64,000 bases of DNA from Bog-473 sp963750075. GTDB lineage: Bacteria > Actinomycetota > Acidimicrobiia > Acidimicrobiales > RAAP-2. The position numbers and the translations under genes were made by a program. Location: assembly GCA_963750075.1 (NCBI GenBank), contig CAVVPG010000001.1, positions 186,001 to 250,000 on the forward strand. The letters run 5' to 3'. Below are positions 62,994 through 64,000 of the stretch, piece by piece. The notes under the pieces are model-generated. The model was given only the letters and a program-made list of their open reading frames with translations, was not told the origin of the DNA and made no database searches. The first letter of the stretch is position 1. Each line of letters begins with the position of its first letter.

Positions 62994-64000
62994 GCCCCGA
63001 TCTTCTTCGCGATGGCGCTGATGGCGGGTGAGCTGCACACGTTGCTGGGCTGGTTGCCCGTCACGCTGCAGATGGCGGCCGTGATGTTGTTCGCCGTCCC
63101 GTCGACGGCCTGGGCCACCGGGCTGGACGGGTCGCTCAGCGCGGCTGCGATCTGCGCCCGCGACAGGCCCTGGAGCACCTGGGGCGAGTAGCTCGCACCG
63201 TCGATGACGTACCTGTTCCCGATGTCGAGGAACGGGATGGACCCCGCGGAGTCATAGGTGCTGAGCAGCGAGCTCTGCGCGGCCGTCGGCCTCTGCAGGG
63301 CCTGGTACGTGTCCCCGGCCGGCTGGTTGGTGGCCTCCTCGACCGGTTGGAAGTCGAGGTAGGGGCTCGAGTAGCTGGAGCCGTAGAACGAGAGCGTCTG
63401 CGTGTTGGGGTAGACGTCCCCGCTCGCGGAGTGGGTCGCCGAGAGGTGCGAGAACGTCCCGAACCGTGACAGCGCGACCGCCAGCCCCCACCGCTCGGCG
63501 GCGCAGTAGGGGCAGTACTCGGCGCCGACGTAGGTGATGACGGGCTTGCCATCATCGCCGCGGAGGATCGCCCCGCTGCCGCCGGCCCGGCTGGGCGGCA
63601 CGATCGACGCCGGGTTGCCCACCGAGTCGAGGGCCGCCGTCGGGACCGACAGCGACGCCAGGACGCTCCGGGGCAGCGCCGTGGACCCGGTGTCCGCCGA
63701 CGAGGCGGTGCCACCGGCCGTCAGATGGGACGAGGACGGACCGGACGATCCCCCCGAGGCCTTGATGACCACCATCGTGGCGATGGCGGCCACGACCAGG
63801 CCCACCGGCACCAGCGCGGTCAGCACGGGGTGCCGGGAGCGGAACGAGGCCTGCGCGGGGGCGCCGCGCGACGACGGTCTCCCCGACCGCGACGCCCGGG
63901 CCTCCCGGGTCGCCCGGTTCTTCGCGTTCTGCTGCTTCGTGTTCTGCTGCTTCGTGTTCTTCGTGGTGGGCCGCGCCTGTGGCGACGGCCTGGTTGCTGA
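62990..64000 (-). CDS. DUF929 membrane-anchored thioredoxin-like protein (5' end beyond window)
   Basis: The frame is open from 64000 to its stop at 62990 (337 codons), so the N-terminus lies outside. The visible start is basic and low-complexity, with repeated KQQNTKQQNAK and Ser/Arg-rich sequence. A membrane anchor (VLTALVPVGLVVAAIATMVVI) and a Ser/Gly/Thr linker follow. The extracytoplasmic domain has YVGAEYCPYCAAERWGLAVALSRFG, a CxxC thioredoxin-like site typical of DUF929. With VKOR it probably forms a disulfide-bond system for exported proteins. Confidence 0.88.
   Translation of the reverse strand, partial: SATRPSPQARPTTKNTKQQNTKQQNAKNRATREARASRSGRPSSRGAPAQASFRSRHPVLTALVPVGLVVAAIATMVVIKASGGSSGPSSSHLTAGGTASSADTGSTALPRSVLASLSVPTAALDSVGNPASIVPPSRAGGSGAILRGDDGKPVITYVGAEYCPYCAAERWGLAVALSRFGTFSHLSATHSASGDVYPNTQTLSFYGSSYSSPYLDFQPVEEATNQPAGDTYQALQRPTAAQSSLLSTYDSAGSIPFLDIGNRYVIDGASYSPQVLQGLSRAQIAAALSDPSSPVAQAVDGTANNITAAICSVTGNQPSNVCSSPAISAIAKKIGA

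Overview
The window is high-GC DNA from an actinobacterium, most likely class Acidimicrobiia. That placement is inferred from the mix of genes: an F420-dependent LLM oxidoreductase, a mycothiol-type DinB protein, a wax ester/triacylglycerol synthase, CIRCE/HrcA control, and 42-residue surface repeats of a kind I associate with Acidimicrobiia. Starts are often GTG or TTG, and neighbouring genes often share an NTGA stop/start, which suggests tight operons.

Region 1 (1-40213) is mostly chromosomal housekeeping. It starts with the 5' two thirds of ppdK (minus) and a DrrAB-type ABC exporter. Then comes a leftward chain: membrane protein, recO, hemW, glyS. uppS, a hemerythrin protein, a DinG-type helicase and an ArsR-type regulator follow. 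A lipid block (11.7-19.5 kb) holds a class I-like HMG-CoA reductase coupled to a GMC oxidoreductase, a WS/DGAT acyltransferase with a phasin-like partner, and a DHA2 drug exporter. A second leftward chain carries lepA, then hrcA (with CIRCE), dnaJ, rsmE, HIT, phoH, ybeY, a CBS/CNNM protein and era. rpsT reads rightward from the lepA end. Next are holA, a folP2-like gene, a thioredoxin-TPR protein, an APH-like kinase, a PAC2 protein, an F420 oxidoreductase and leuS. rsmE and holA each show an apparent one-base frameshift in a GC-rich run.

Region 2 (40359-44285) is the most unusual part. A tRNA-Ala(GGC) gene is followed by an exact 45-bp copy of its 3' part 1.87 kb away and a shorter, decayed copy 2 kb further on. 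Inside the first interval, just beyond each copy, lie paired GTCAAC motifs one helical turn apart, as expected of integrase arm sites. No integrase is present. Cargo is one surface protein with a PEP-CTERM-like tail, then a GH16 enzyme with six identical 126-bp repeats. This looks like stacked non-autonomous integrative cassettes, youngest next to the tRNA. A weak fourth match at 56071 may mark the far edge of a larger island.

Region 3 (44347-56187) is accessory. A translationally coupled four-gene operon (GNAT/FemAB-like, PurN-like formyltransferase, DegT aminotransferase, GT2 glycosyltransferase) suggests an N-formylated surface sugar. A copper cluster follows: a DBH/PHM-like copper monooxygenase with all six copper ligands, a Cu P-type ATPase with an extra C-terminal extracytoplasmic domain, a CopZ-like chaperone, a secreted YxFxxD protein and two membrane proteins.

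Region 4 (56189-64000) holds catabolic or redox enzymes (aldehyde dehydrogenase, VOC protein, zinc alcohol dehydrogenase, SDR), a DUF885 metallopeptidase-like protein, a small unknown protein, and a VKOR plus DUF929 pair that probably makes disulfides outside the membrane. The DUF929 gene runs off the right edge.
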